A stretch of DNA of 61,832 nt from IMG/VR virus record IMGVR_UViG_3300031963_000148, positions 1-61,832 of that record; one strand, given 5' to 3'. Below are positions 14,262 to 21,170 of this stretch, piece by piece. Numbering within the stretch: position 1 is the stretch's first letter; the number at the start of each line of letters is the position of its first letter. Made by a program: the position numbers and the translations under genes. The DNA comes from a virus. A model generated the notes under the pieces. It was not told where the DNA came from and made no database searches. It saw only the letters and a program-made list of their open reading frames with translations.

Positions 14262-14675
14262 ATGAGCACCCGAGCACGAATCGGTATTGAACTTAAGAAT
14301 GGTTCTATCCTCTCTGTGTATCACCACTGGGACGGTTATGAGTCCTGGTTGGGTCGTATTCTCAAGACTCACTACAATACCAGACAACTTGCTGCCGAAC
14401 TGATTGACGGTGGTGATATGTCTTGTGCTTGGACTGATGAGCGTTGGAATGATAGTGGTGTGAAGGGTTCTTATGGTCCCAACTATTATTCCTATCGCGG
14501 TGAAGATTCTCCCCCTCGTCTTGATGCTGACCTGTGTGAGTATTTGCTGCCTGATGGTGCAGAAGAGTATCACTATCTCTTCACAAATGGTGAGTGGGTG
14601 TGCTATAGTATGAACGCCTTTGAAGAGAAACTCCCTGAAGTTGTTGAAATCCCCTCTGCTGCTCTTCACGTTTGA
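14262..14675 (+). CDS. conserved cyanophage-type protein, unknown function
   Basis: 137 residues with MSTRARIGIELKNGSILSVY, HHWDGYESWLGR, ELIDGGDMSCAWTDE and YYSYRGEDSPPR. I recognise this as a widespread family in cyanophages and other T4-like phages without known function; the conserved acidic and His residues suggest an enzyme-like pocket. First gene behind repeat element copy 1. Confidence 0.75.
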   Translation: MSTRARIGIELKNGSILSVYHHWDGYESWLGRILKTHYNTRQLAAELIDGGDMSCAWTDERWNDSGVKGSYGPNYYSYRGEDSPPRLDADLCEYLLPDGAEEYHYLFTNGEWVCYSMNAFEEKLPEVVEIPSAALHV

Positions 14676-14678
14676 CCT

Positions 14679-14870
14679 ATGAAAACTTCTACTACTCTTG
14701 CTGCTGCCTTTGTTGTTATTGTCCTTGCTACTGCTGGACTTCTCTTTGAAGCGTGGTTGCTTGGACTCATTCTGTCTTGGTTCAATGTATCTTTGACCTT
14801 CTGGCAGAACTTTGCTATCATTGCTCTTGCTAATTTGATTTTTAAAAATACTGGAGTTTCTTCTAAATGA
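14679..14870 (+). CDS. two-helix membrane protein
   Basis: 63 residues, about two thirds hydrophobic: helix 1 near 7-33 (LAAAFVVIVLATAGLLFEAW), helix 2 near 38-56 (WQNFAIIALANLIF). Overlaps the next start (ATGA). Function unknown; neighbours are also membrane proteins. Confidence 0.7.
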   Translation: MKTSTTLAAAFVVIVLATAGLLFEAWLLGLILSWFNVSLTFWQNFAIIALANLIFKNTGVSSK

Positions 14871-15286
14871 ACAAACAAAGCGGATTTATTGACCCTCCTG
14901 CTGTTCTTTTTATTGCTGGTGTGTTCTTAGTTGGTGGTCTCATCTTTATTGGTGGTCCCCAATATAATGTGTGGCAACAATCTCTTGCTGGTAAAGCAGA
15001 ACTACAAAAGGCAGAATATACCCGACAGGTAGCAGTTCTGGAAGCACAAGCAAAGAAAGATTCGGCACAACAACTCGCTGATGCTGAAATTATCCGTGCT
15101 CAAGGTGTCGCAAAAGCAAACTCCATTATTGGGGATAGTTTGAAAGGTAATCCTGCTTATCTTCAGTATCTTTGGATTACTCAAGGTGAAGAGAACACCA
15201 GTCGAACTGTTTATATGGTTCCCAGTAATGGTGGCGCTCCTGTTCCTACTTTTGACATTCAACAAGCACCTGCTGTTAAAAAATGA
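14867..15286 (+). CDS. membrane protein with SPFH/prohibitin-like C-terminal helix
   Basis: 139 residues. One N-terminal membrane helix (about 11-30, PAVLFIAGVFLVGGLIFIGG), then a long Ala/Gln/Lys helix (KAELQKAEYTRQVAVLEAQ) ending GVAKANSIIGDSLKGNPAYL, the pattern that follows the core domain in stomatin/prohibitin family proteins. The SPFH core itself is missing. Similar proteins occur in cyanophages; they may organise membrane complexes or modulate FtsH-type proteases. Confidence 0.7.
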   Translation: MNKQSGFIDPPAVLFIAGVFLVGGLIFIGGPQYNVWQQSLAGKAELQKAEYTRQVAVLEAQAKKDSAQQLADAEIIRAQGVAKANSIIGDSLKGNPAYLQYLWITQGEENTSRTVYMVPSNGGAPVPTFDIQQAPAVKK

Positions 15287-15456
15287 ACCGCAAGTACGTC
15301 GTCGCTGGATTGATTGGTTTTGCAGTCATTCTTGGTTGGAATGTCTTTCTAATCCAGCGTGATGAAAAACTATTCAAAGCATACTATAAAGAGACTGCTA
15401 AGCAAGAATATTGTAAGCAACAAGCAGGATGGCATCCAGATTGTAACGTAGAATGA
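15283..15456 (+). CDS. small single-pass membrane protein
   Basis: 57 residues: helix near 5-23 (YVVAGLIGFAVILGWNVFL), then a charged tail with two Cys (YCKQQAGWHPDC) that could form a disulfide or bind metal. ATGA overlaps on both sides in a run of four tiny genes. Confidence 0.6.
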   Translation: MNRKYVVAGLIGFAVILGWNVFLIQRDEKLFKAYYKETAKQEYCKQQAGWHPDCNVE

Positions 15457-15578
15457 GTATTGGACTTGGTATAGCAATCTATGCAGCACTGGTTGCATTT
15501 GTATCGTCGATTATGATATATTACTATAAGGTAATGTATCCTACTGAAGAAGCACAACTTAAGGAGAAATCCAAATGA
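15453..15578 (+). CDS. 41-residue membrane peptide
   Basis: Hydrophobic helix LGIAIYAALVAFVSSIMIYY followed by a charged tail. Starts in an ATGA overlap; AAGGAG near its end can serve the next gene. Unknown function. Confidence 0.55.
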   Translation: MSIGLGIAIYAALVAFVSSIMIYYYKVMYPTEEAQLKEKSK

Positions 15579-15712
15579 TTCCTAAACGACTCCGCGACCT
15601 TATTAAACAAGCAGAAATGGACAAAGTAGCAGAAGAGTTCTGGAAAGAAGTTGAGATTGAAGCAGCAAAACTTGAGGTAACCGTTGACTACTATCTCGCG
15701 GAGTTTTATTGA
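15575..15712 (+). CDS. 45-residue helical peptide
   Basis: MIPKRLRDLIKQAEMDKVAE at the start, one charged amphipathic helix. Preceded by AAGGAG 8 nt before the ATG. ATGA and TGATG overlaps with its neighbours. Unknown. Confidence 0.5.
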   Translation: MIPKRLRDLIKQAEMDKVAEEFWKEVEIEAAKLEVTVDYYLAEFY

Positions 15713-15804
15713 TGACTTTTATTCTTGGTATGGGACTTGGTATCCTTTTGACTATTGGAACTTCACTTATTGTCGCTGCAGATGTTGACAACGACGACAA
15801 CTAA
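15712..15804 (+). CDS. 30-residue membrane peptide
   Basis: FILGMGLGILLTIGTSLIVAA forms one helix (stated in part) with an acidic tail DVDNDDN. Starts one base inside the previous stop. Its 3' end overlaps a promoter. Too short for certainty. Confidence 0.45.
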   Translation: MTFILGMGLGILLTIGTSLIVAADVDNDDN

Positions 15805-15813
15805 TCCTAAACT
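15785..15813 (+). promoter_or_regulatory. sigma70-like promoter
   Basis: TTGACA, 17-bp spacer, TAAACT. Transcription would start near 15820, 17 nt before the ATG at 15837. Confidence 0.6.
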
Positions 15814-15836
15814 TAAGAGGTAATTTACACAAACAA

Positions 15837-16076
15837 ATGGCACAAAAGTTTCTTTACATTCTTGACTACTTCGTACCAGTTTGGCAATCGGAGTACGGTG
15901 GTTTGCTTAATGTTATTGCAGAAAATGACGATGAATGTTTTGATATTGTTGTAGAATGGGATAACGAATGTTGGACAGAACATTATAGTAAACTGCGCGA
16001 GAATGTGATTAAGGCACCACGATTCGCTCTCGTAGAAAATGAACAATCTCGAATGGTGGAGGCATTTACAACCTGA
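15837..16076 (+). CDS. small protein, unknown function
   Basis: 79 residues: MAQKFLYILDYFVPVWQSEY, then NVIAENDDECFDIVVEW and a C-terminal helix. Alpha/beta, acidic. First gene behind the promoter at 15785; TGATG overlap with the next gene. Confidence 0.6.
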   Translation: MAQKFLYILDYFVPVWQSEYGGLLNVIAENDDECFDIVVEWDNECWTEHYSKLRENVIKAPRFALVENEQSRMVEAFTT

Positions 16077-16243
16077 TGACTCACCACGTTGCTCACACTA
16101 ATAAAATGGTGTTTGATTTGAAGACACAGTATCAAGAACGTATTGAACAACTGCAAAATAAAATTGTAGAACAAGAACACGAAATCTCACAACTGCAGAA
16201 GCAAATTGAGTATATGTCGCGAGACAAGTTCTATGATTGTTGA
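16076..16243 (+). CDS. small coiled-coil protein
   Basis: 55 residues, nearly all one heptad helix (RIEQLQNKIVEQEHEISQL), with a His-rich start. Probably a dimeric coiled coil. Overlaps neighbours. Confidence 0.6.
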   Translation: MTHHVAHTNKMVFDLKTQYQERIEQLQNKIVEQEHEISQLQKQIEYMSRDKFYDC

Positions 16244-16526
16244 ACTTCCAACATCTTTCTTTCATTCTCCACCAAACGGATACTATTATGAGTGTGAAGA
16301 CTTCAAGCGAAATGTGGTTAGTATTTGGTTATGCAACACTTACAAGTTTGTCTATAATGGCGGTGTTCCAACTAGGACTATTCACTCCTTCTACAACACC
16401 AAGACCAGAGAATACTTCGCCCCCATCAATAGTAAAACCATCGGTGCTTGTGTAAATATCAAGGAAACGCGAAACTATACCGCGATGCCAATTAAACAAT
16501 CTCCACTAGATGCGTTCTTTGTATGA
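16233..16526 (+). CDS. protein of unknown function
   Basis: 97 residues, MIVELPTSFFHSPPNGYYYE at its start, beta-rich with Tyr clusters and NTKTREYFAPINSKT. The ATG chosen overlaps the coiled-coil gene by 11 nt. ATGA overlap downstream. Confidence 0.55.
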   Translation: MIVELPTSFFHSPPNGYYYECEDFKRNVVSIWLCNTYKFVYNGGVPTRTIHSFYNTKTREYFAPINSKTIGACVNIKETRNYTAMPIKQSPLDAFFV

Positions 16527-16792
16527 CCTATGAACCACAAGTCAATGATTATGTTGTGTGGAATAATGGAAAAGATGTAGAAGGTTGGGTGTACTTCAAG
16601 TGTGATGAATATATCACGATTGAGCGCAGTGTTCGTCCAAAAGATGAAGTCAATCTTGTATGCTGCCCTATTCACAGAAATGAAAGATTACTTGTGATTT
16701 GTTATAATAACCAGTGGGAACAACTTGAATACATTCAATCGCGCACATCAATCTATGAAGAAGAGCAAAACCTTTTGGCGGTTGCTAGCTAA
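16523..16792 (+). CDS. conserved cyanophage-type protein, unknown function
   Basis: 89 residues with MTYEPQVNDYVVWNNGKDVE, GWVYFKCDEYITIE and a CCPIHRNERLLVICY segment with three Cys and one His. Strand-rich, SH3-like spacing. I associate this pattern with cyanophages; role unknown. The next gene starts within its 3' end. Confidence 0.6.
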   Translation: MTYEPQVNDYVVWNNGKDVEGWVYFKCDEYITIERSVRPKDEVNLVCCPIHRNERLLVICYNNQWEQLEYIQSRTSIYEEEQNLLAVAS

Positions 16793-17021
16793 ATCACTAG
16801 GAGAAAAGGCAAGTAAATGTGATAAGGAGGCGGATAAGGTAGCACTTATTCGCCTTGTGATGTTTCTGTCTATTTTTATTACTAACTGCTTTATTGTAGC
16901 AAATGCTGTGAGGCATTGGAATGATAAAACAACAGTGCAGGTTGTGATTGATGGTTCTATGTTGCCTGATTACCAAACACCACCCCCCAGACCACTTAAC
17001 AAACCACTTGAGTTTGAATAA
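16755..17021 (+). CDS. single-pass membrane protein
   Basis: 88 residues: basic start (MKKSKTFWRLLAKSLGEK), membrane helix near 35-54 (RLVMFLSIFITNCFIVANAV), then an external or cytosolic tail ending in Pro-rich YQTPPPRPLNKP. The ATG chosen overlaps the previous gene by 38 nt. Followed directly by a late promoter. Confidence 0.6.
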   Translation: MKKSKTFWRLLAKSLGEKASKCDKEADKVALIRLVMFLSIFITNCFIVANAVRHWNDKTTVQVVIDGSMLPDYQTPPPRPLNKPLEFE

Positions 17022-17022
17022 T

Positions 17023-17030
17023 ACTAAATA
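17023..17030 (+). promoter_or_regulatory. T4-type late promoter
   Basis: ACTAAATA followed by CCTAAAAAAGTA, 21 nt before the next ATG. The promoter at 18316 has almost the same sequence (CTAAATACTAAAAAGTA), so this CTAAATA form is likely functional here. Confidence 0.6.
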
Positions 17031-17051
17031 CCTAAAAAAGTATTTGTAACA

Positions 17052-17486
17052 ATGGACTCCCAAGAACTTCGAAATCTTCAAGAAGCATATAACCAAGTTC
17101 ATCAAGTTGAAGAAAATAATGATTTGTTTGACCACATTCTTGAATATCTGGTTGCAGAAGGATATGCTGACACAAATGAAGCAGCAATTGCTATTATGGC
17201 AAATATGAGTGAAGAGTGGAGAGATAGTATTGTTGAGTCGCCAAGATCTGTGGTTGGATCTACACCATCAGATGTTGTTAGAGATAGATTGGATGATAGA
17301 AGAGCATATCGTTCAAGAGTAACAGATGCTATGGCACAAGGAACGAGTCCAGTTGGATTGAGAAGGAGAGAACTTGCTCAACAAAGAGAAAAAGAATTTA
17401 ATACGTATAGAAAGAAGCAGGACCAAGACCCTTACTACAAAATAAAAACATTTAAAGATATTCCTGGAACATTCCCTAAAAAATGA
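17052..17486 (+). CDS. late protein of unknown function (cyanophage type)
   Basis: 144 residues. Residues 1-60 contain LQEAYNQVH, LYVAEGYAD-like LVAEGYADTNEAA and IMANMSEEWRDSIVE, a module I associate with cyanophage late proteins; residues 80-144 are charged and Arg-rich (RRRELAQQREKEFNTYRKK), probably disordered. A late promoter precedes it. Its neighbours look like internal head proteins, so a virion role is likely. Confidence 0.6.
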   Translation: MDSQELRNLQEAYNQVHQVEENNDLFDHILEYLVAEGYADTNEAAIAIMANMSEEWRDSIVESPRSVVGSTPSDVVRDRLDDRRAYRSRVTDAMAQGTSPVGLRRRELAQQREKEFNTYRKKQDQDPYYKIKTFKDIPGTFPKK

Positions 17487-17493
17487 GTAATCT

Positions 17494-17874
17494 ATGAAAA
17501 CCTTTAAACAGTTTATAGAACAAACGCAAAAACCATCTCTTGTCCAGGCATTTTATTCGCTTGGAAAAGATCCTGGTGTTCCTGATAATCGTCAACCAAG
17601 GTTCAATCCTGGATTTAAGACTATAGATAAGGGTTCATATAAAGAACGCATGAATATGCCTTTAAAAAAGATAAGAGAGGCTGTTGGTGATCCAATCAGT
17701 CCTAATAGTGTGTTTAAGTTGAGTGATCCTGTTCATCAGAAAAACCTTAAATCTGCAGCAACTCCAGCTGGTCCTTCTCCAATGAAGCCAACAGCACCAA
17801 AACCGAAACATCAGAGTAATACTGATAGATTTGTGAAGAGAATGGTTGGAAGTACGATGCTATCTCCTCTTTGA
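17494..17874 (+). CDS. probable internal head protein with capsid-targeting start
   Basis: 126 residues starting MKTFKQFIEQ, very close to the capsid-targeting sequence MKTYQEFI of T4 internal proteins (IPI-III, Alt), which sends proteins into the prohead core before it is trimmed by the gp21 protease. A consensus cleavage site (I/L-x-E then A/G) is visible at Ile60-Arg-Glu62/Ala63. The rest is basic, Pro-rich and low in order. Expressed with the late gene before it (7-nt gap). Likely injected with or packed around the DNA. Confidence 0.6.
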   Translation: MKTFKQFIEQTQKPSLVQAFYSLGKDPGVPDNRQPRFNPGFKTIDKGSYKERMNMPLKKIREAVGDPISPNSVFKLSDPVHQKNLKSAATPAGPSPMKPTAPKPKHQSNTDRFVKRMVGSTMLSPL

Positions 17875-17882
17875 TTTTAATT

Positions 17883-17912
17883 GGGCCCCTGGGATTGTCT
17901 CTATAGTGTAAT
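17883..17912 (+). promoter_or_regulatory. 30-bp repeated element, copy 2 of 14
   Basis: GGGCCCCTGGGATTGTCT, spacer CTA, TAGTGTAAT. Lies 8 nt after a stop and 12 nt before the next ATG. Two changes in the first block and one in the last relative to consensus, so this is one of the more divergent copies. Confidence 0.65.
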
Positions 17913-17924
17913 CACCCAAGCATT

Positions 17925-18059
17925 ATGGACTGGTTCGACGACAATCAAATTGAGGAACTTGAAAATTTTGATTTTATTGAAGAGGATCTCTCCGAATTGA
18001 TTGAAGAGAAAAACAACTTTAATATGAATGAGTATCTTAACTCTAACATTGACTACTGA
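17925..18059 (+). CDS. very small acidic protein
   Basis: 44 residues, MDWFDDNQIEELENFDFIEE at the start; almost half Asp/Glu. Behind element copy 2, inside a late-gene block. Such acidic peptides may mimic nucleic acid, but nothing proves it. Confidence 0.5.
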   Translation: MDWFDDNQIEELENFDFIEEDLSELIEEKNNFNMNEYLNSNIDY

Positions 18060-18087
18060 CAGATTTTAAACTGTCCACCAAATATCC

Positions 18088-18116
18088 CATACTGACCCTT
18101 CATTCTTTATTATACT
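18088..18116 (+). promoter_or_regulatory. possible promoter, same form as the one at 28546
   Basis: CATACTGA, 13 bp, ATTATACT. The same two blocks with the same 13-bp gap occur before the gene at 28585. The TATACT lies only 4 nt before the ATG here, so a transcript would be leaderless or nearly so. Weak -35. Confidence 0.3.
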
Positions 18117-18119
18117 CAA

Positions 18120-18320
18120 ATGACTGAACACATCCCTAACGTGCTTCCCCACATCCAAGAACTGAAAGATACTTGGAGGCGGCAAGATTTCACGTTCACT
18201 AAGCAACAACAAGAAGAATATGATTTGCTTCTTGCTACTCGCCGCGAACGTGTGAAGCAATTCTATGCAGAAGGACGTGTATTCAAAGGTTCATATAAAG
18301 CAAAGGAAGTGGAGTTCTAA
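18120..18320 (+). CDS. small protein, unknown function
   Basis: 66 residues: MTEHIPNVLPHIQELKDTWR, then a helix (QQQEEYDLLLATRRERVKQF) and a basic end. I have the impression of conservation in cyanophages. Its last bases form a late promoter for the next gene. Confidence 0.6.
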   Translation: MTEHIPNVLPHIQELKDTWRRQDFTFTKQQQEEYDLLLATRRERVKQFYAEGRVFKGSYKAKEVEF

Positions 18321-18323
18321 ATA
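18316..18323 (+). promoter_or_regulatory. T4-type late promoter
   Basis: TCTAAATA then CTAAAAAGTA, overlapping the previous stop codon, 25 nt before the internal-protein gene. Matches the promoter at 17023 over about 15 bases. Confidence 0.6.
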
Positions 18324-18347
18324 CTAAAAAGTAGTGTTTAGATAGCA

Positions 18348-18974
18348 ATGAAAACCTTTCAGGAGTTTATGTCTATTTGCGAAGCAACTGGTGACACCTA
18401 TGATGCAGAGTTTCGCTCTGGTGCTCAAGTCATTAAGACTGGAGAAGGTGGAAGAACTGGAAGACTTCGCAGAAAGACAACTCCTGAGATTCGTAGAACA
18501 AAGAGAGTTGGTGGTGGAAAGACTGCACCTGTAGTTCAGAAACCACGCAAAGATATTGGCAAGAAGCGTGAGTCTACGATTGAAGCACCAAAGCAAGAAC
18601 GTGGGTCCGCAAGAGAAGCACAACTAGCAGCTGCAAAGGAAGAGAGAAGAAAAGCTGCACAGGCAAGAATTGCTGCGAAAAAGGCAGGAGCAAAACCAGA
18701 AGCAGCAAAACCAAAAGAGAAAGAATTAAAAGCAAAAGCAACTGAACTGCTGAGAAAGAAAGCAGCACCTAAATCATCGGCAGCACCCAAAGATTCTAGA
18801 TTCTCAAGCTCAAGAAAACCTGAAGAGCACATGATTAAAGGCAAATATACCAAAGCAGAAAAGAAACAAATGGTAAGAGCAGGTAAGCAAAAACTGCGCG
18901 ATTTGGTTCTCAAAGCGACAGGTAAGAAGAAGGAAAGTGAATTGAAGCACAAGTACACTGGTCCTGATACTTGA
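18348..18974 (+). CDS. probable internal head protein, Lys/Ala-rich, capsid-targeted
   Basis: 208 residues starting MKTFQEFMSICE. This matches the T4 capsid-targeting sequence (MKTYQEFIAE) and is followed exactly by a gp21-type cleavage site (Ile10-Cys-Glu12/Ala13). The rest is strongly basic, histone-like (Lys, Ala, Arg-rich with KAKATELLRKKAAPK), suited to packing DNA in the head. Behind its own late promoter. Prediction: cleaved in the prohead, packaged, perhaps ejected into the host. Confidence 0.65.
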   Translation: MKTFQEFMSICEATGDTYDAEFRSGAQVIKTGEGGRTGRLRRKTTPEIRRTKRVGGGKTAPVVQKPRKDIGKKRESTIEAPKQERGSAREAQLAAAKEERRKAAQARIAAKKAGAKPEAAKPKEKELKAKATELLRKKAAPKSSAAPKDSRFSSSRKPEEHMIKGKYTKAEKKQMVRAGKQKLRDLVLKATGKKKESELKHKYTGPDT

Positions 18975-18977
18975 ATC

Positions 18978-19007
18978 GGGCCCCTGAGATTGTCCTTGTA
19001 ATATAAG
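18978..19007 (+). promoter_or_regulatory. 30-bp repeated element, copy 3 of 14
   Basis: GGGCCCCTGAGATTGTCC, spacer TTG, TAATATAAG. Starts 3 nt after a stop, 20 nt before the next ATG. Here TTGTCCTT and AAGGACAA form an 8-bp inverted repeat around the TAATAT core, found in full only in this copy. Confidence 0.7.
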
Positions 19008-19027
19008 GACAACACTCAAACGACACT

Positions 19028-19183
19028 ATGCTCTGGCAAGACCGCAACGGTAACTGGTTCAGCACCAAATCTACCCTCGATATTCAAATCGAACGGGCAA
19101 TGATTGAAGCAAACGCTAACAAAGTCTGGGAAGAAAAAGAACGTTCTGGTGATTGGTTGTTTGATGAAATGTTTGGTGGTTGA
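19028..19183 (+). CDS. very small protein, unknown function
   Basis: 51 residues, MLWQDRNGNWFSTKSTLD at the start, helix in the second half (ERAMIEANANKVWEEKE), DEMFGG end. Monocistronic between element copy 3 and the palindromic promoter. Confidence 0.55.
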   Translation: MLWQDRNGNWFSTKSTLDIQIERAMIEANANKVWEEKERSGDWLFDEMFGG

Positions 19184-19195
19184 TTAACTGCCATC

Positions 19196-19231
19196 AGCAC
19201 CCTTCACAAGCGTCAGGAAGGGTGCTATAAT
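19196..19231 (+). promoter_or_regulatory. sigma70-like promoter overlapped by a perfect palindrome
   Basis: AGCACCCTTC (19196-19205) and GAAGGGTGCT (19217-19226) are exact 10-bp inverted arms. TTCACA (19203-19208), 17-bp spacer and TATAAT (19226-19231, with TG before it) form a promoter whose -35 and -10 touch both arms. TTTTT follows at 19234, so the hairpin could also be a terminator for the gene before. Likely an operator-controlled promoter for the helicase gene. Confidence 0.6.
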
Positions 19232-19272
19232 GCTTTTTAGATACCAAACCACCCGAAACTCTGTAATTCGTA

Positions 19273-20520
19273 ATGATTCCTCATCTGATCAATCTTCGCC
19301 CTCATCAAGAACGTGGTGTTGCTGCTATGCAGAAGCACGACAAAGGGCAAATCATTGTTCCTACTGGCGGTGGTAAGACTCTCAAAATGATTTACGATTG
19401 TCTGCGTGAGTTGCAGTCTGAAACTCCCCAGACCATTGTTGTTGTTGCTCCCCGCATCTTGCTTGCTGAGCAACTCTCTGCTGAGTTTCTGGAGTTTATC
19501 ACCAACGCTGAAGTTCTTCACGTTCACAGTGGCGAGACTCATCACGTTAGCACTACCAAACCTGCTGACATTCTTGTTCATGCTGGTATGTGTGCTGCTG
19601 CTAATCGTCACCAACTGATCTTCACTACCTACAACTCTCTGTCGCGTCTTCAAGTGGCAGGAATTGATGTGGATACGATCTACTTTGATGAGGCACATAA
19701 TTCTGTTCAGCGTCACTTCTTTCCTGCAACTGAGCACTTTGCTGCTAATGCACGTCGTTGCTACTTCTTCACTGCAACTCCCAAACATTCTCTGGCAGTT
19801 GGCAAACCTGGCATGAATGATGCTGCTGTTTATGGTCAGGTAATCTGCAAAGTTCCTGCTCCTGAGTTGGTTGAAGGTGGTTACATTGTGCCTCCCAAAG
19901 TTATTGTCAAGCAACTGGCTATGGTGACTGGCAAGCAGACCAACTTCGACCGCGATTCGGAGAATCTGCTGGAAACGATTGATGAGAACAAGGTTGGTAA
20001 GATTCTGATTTGTGCTAAGGCAACCAAGCAAATCGTGTCTCTGGTGACTGAAACTGATTTCTGCTTCCAGTTGGAGTGTCGCGGTTATTCCTGGATGTAT
20101 ATTACTGCTAAGACTGGCGCAGTTATTGACGGCAAGAAGGTCAATCGTGAGGTGTTCTTTGACACTCTGAGCGCATGGGGTAAGGATAACGATAAGAAGT
20201 TTGTTGTTCTGCACCATAGCATCCTAGCTGAAGGCATCAATGTCTCTGGACTTGAGGCAGTTCTGTTCCTTCGCAACATGGACTTTATCGGTATCAGCCA
20301 AACTATTGGTCGCTGCATCCGTCTACATCATGACGATGCAAAAGGTCTCCGTGATGGTAGCATCCAACCTGGCAACCTGTCGCAATACACCAAGAGCTTT
20401 GGTCTTGTGTGTATTCCTGTCTACAGCAAGGTTGGTATCAGCACTGCCAAAGCTGTGCAGTCGGTTGTTGATACCATCTTTGAAAAAGGTGAACCTGCCG
20501 TGTCGGTGGTGAGGCGGTGA
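19273..20520 (+). CDS. SF2 DEAH-type helicase
   Basis: 415 residues. Walker A PTGGGKT (30-36), motif Ia-like VVVAPRILLAEQL (56-68), Walker B DEAH (139-142), motif III FTATP (166-170) and motif VI SQTIGRCIRL (about 342-351) are all in place, as in type III restriction / UvsW-like superfamily 2 helicases. Residues 1-12 (LRPHQERGV) form the Q-type start motif. It hydrolyses ATP to move on or remodel DNA; a UvsW-like role in recombination or replication start is possible. Has its own palindrome-overlapped promoter and a terminator after it. Confidence 0.88.
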   Translation: MIPHLINLRPHQERGVAAMQKHDKGQIIVPTGGGKTLKMIYDCLRELQSETPQTIVVVAPRILLAEQLSAEFLEFITNAEVLHVHSGETHHVSTTKPADILVHAGMCAAANRHQLIFTTYNSLSRLQVAGIDVDTIYFDEAHNSVQRHFFPATEHFAANARRCYFFTATPKHSLAVGKPGMNDAAVYGQVICKVPAPELVEGGYIVPPKVIVKQLAMVTGKQTNFDRDSENLLETIDENKVGKILICAKATKQIVSLVTETDFCFQLECRGYSWMYITAKTGAVIDGKKVNREVFFDTLSAWGKDNDKKFVVLHHSILAEGINVSGLEAVLFLRNMDFIGISQTIGRCIRLHHDDAKGLRDGSIQPGNLSQYTKSFGLVCIPVYSKVGISTAKAVQSVVDTIFEKGEPAVSVVRR

Positions 20521-20544
20521 GTCTCACTCAAGACTCAAGTGGCC

Positions 20545-20568
20545 ATCAGGTGTAAAAACCTGATTTTT
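20545..20568 (+). terminator. rho-independent terminator
   Basis: ATCAGGT, loop GTAAAA, ACCTGAT, then TTTTCT. Ends the helicase transcript. Confidence 0.75.
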
Positions 20569-20633
20569 CTGCAATTTCACTGCAACCGACCTAGAACCCA
20601 TCAACCGCAACAAAATCACCGATTTTTCTCAAA

Positions 20634-21164
20634 ATGAACCCGAAGAACTGGAAAGCCTACTGCAAAACAACATTCAACTCATTGCAGGCAAATGTAGACA
20701 ACTGGGGTGAACCTGATTTCTTCCGACCCATCACACGCATTTACTACATTGGTGTGTTTGATTGTGCTCAGGTAAATCATCTTGGATTGATAAGTGAAGG
20801 AGCGAAGAATAATCGAAAAGAGCGAACTTATGACCACTGTTTGTCACCACAATTCATTGGTCGAATGATTATGGATAACCCAGACAAATACCTGACAGAT
20901 TATGATATATTTGAGAACCTGTTTTGGTTATCTTGCTCCACAATCACAGTCACAAAGGATGAGAACAAGCGGTTGAGTATGCTCACAGAGAATAATGGTA
21001 TCGACTATAAAGTACACGTTCCAACTAATCTCAAGTACCAGCATCTTGACATCAAGTTGTATCGAAAGAGTGGTGCAAGATGGGAAAATGCTGTAGAATA
21101 TGATGACAACATTATTCCAGCTCCATCAGATTTGTTGGAGTATGAAAAGAAATTTCTTGTCTGA
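20634..21164 (+). CDS. protein of unknown function next to the Dam-like methylase
   Basis: 176 residues: MNPKNWKAYCKTTFNSLQ, RTYDHCLSPQFIGRMI, LTDYDIFENLFWLSCSTITVT and NNGIDYKVHVPTNLKY. Mixed alpha/beta; the acid-rich middle could be an enzyme core but no nuclease motif is clear. Six nt before the methylase gene, so perhaps functionally linked with DNA modification. Confidence 0.6.
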   Translation: MNPKNWKAYCKTTFNSLQANVDNWGEPDFFRPITRIYYIGVFDCAQVNHLGLISEGAKNNRKERTYDHCLSPQFIGRMIMDNPDKYLTDYDIFENLFWLSCSTITVTKDENKRLSMLTENNGIDYKVHVPTNLKYQHLDIKLYRKSGARWENAVEYDDNIIPAPSDLLEYEKKFLV

Positions 21165-21170
21165 GGTTAA

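Noticed and set aside
19237-20217. Long minus-strand open frame opposite the helicase gene
   Set aside because: The plus strand has all helicase motifs in order; the minus frame has no motif, no ribosome site and ends arbitrarily. It follows from codon bias.
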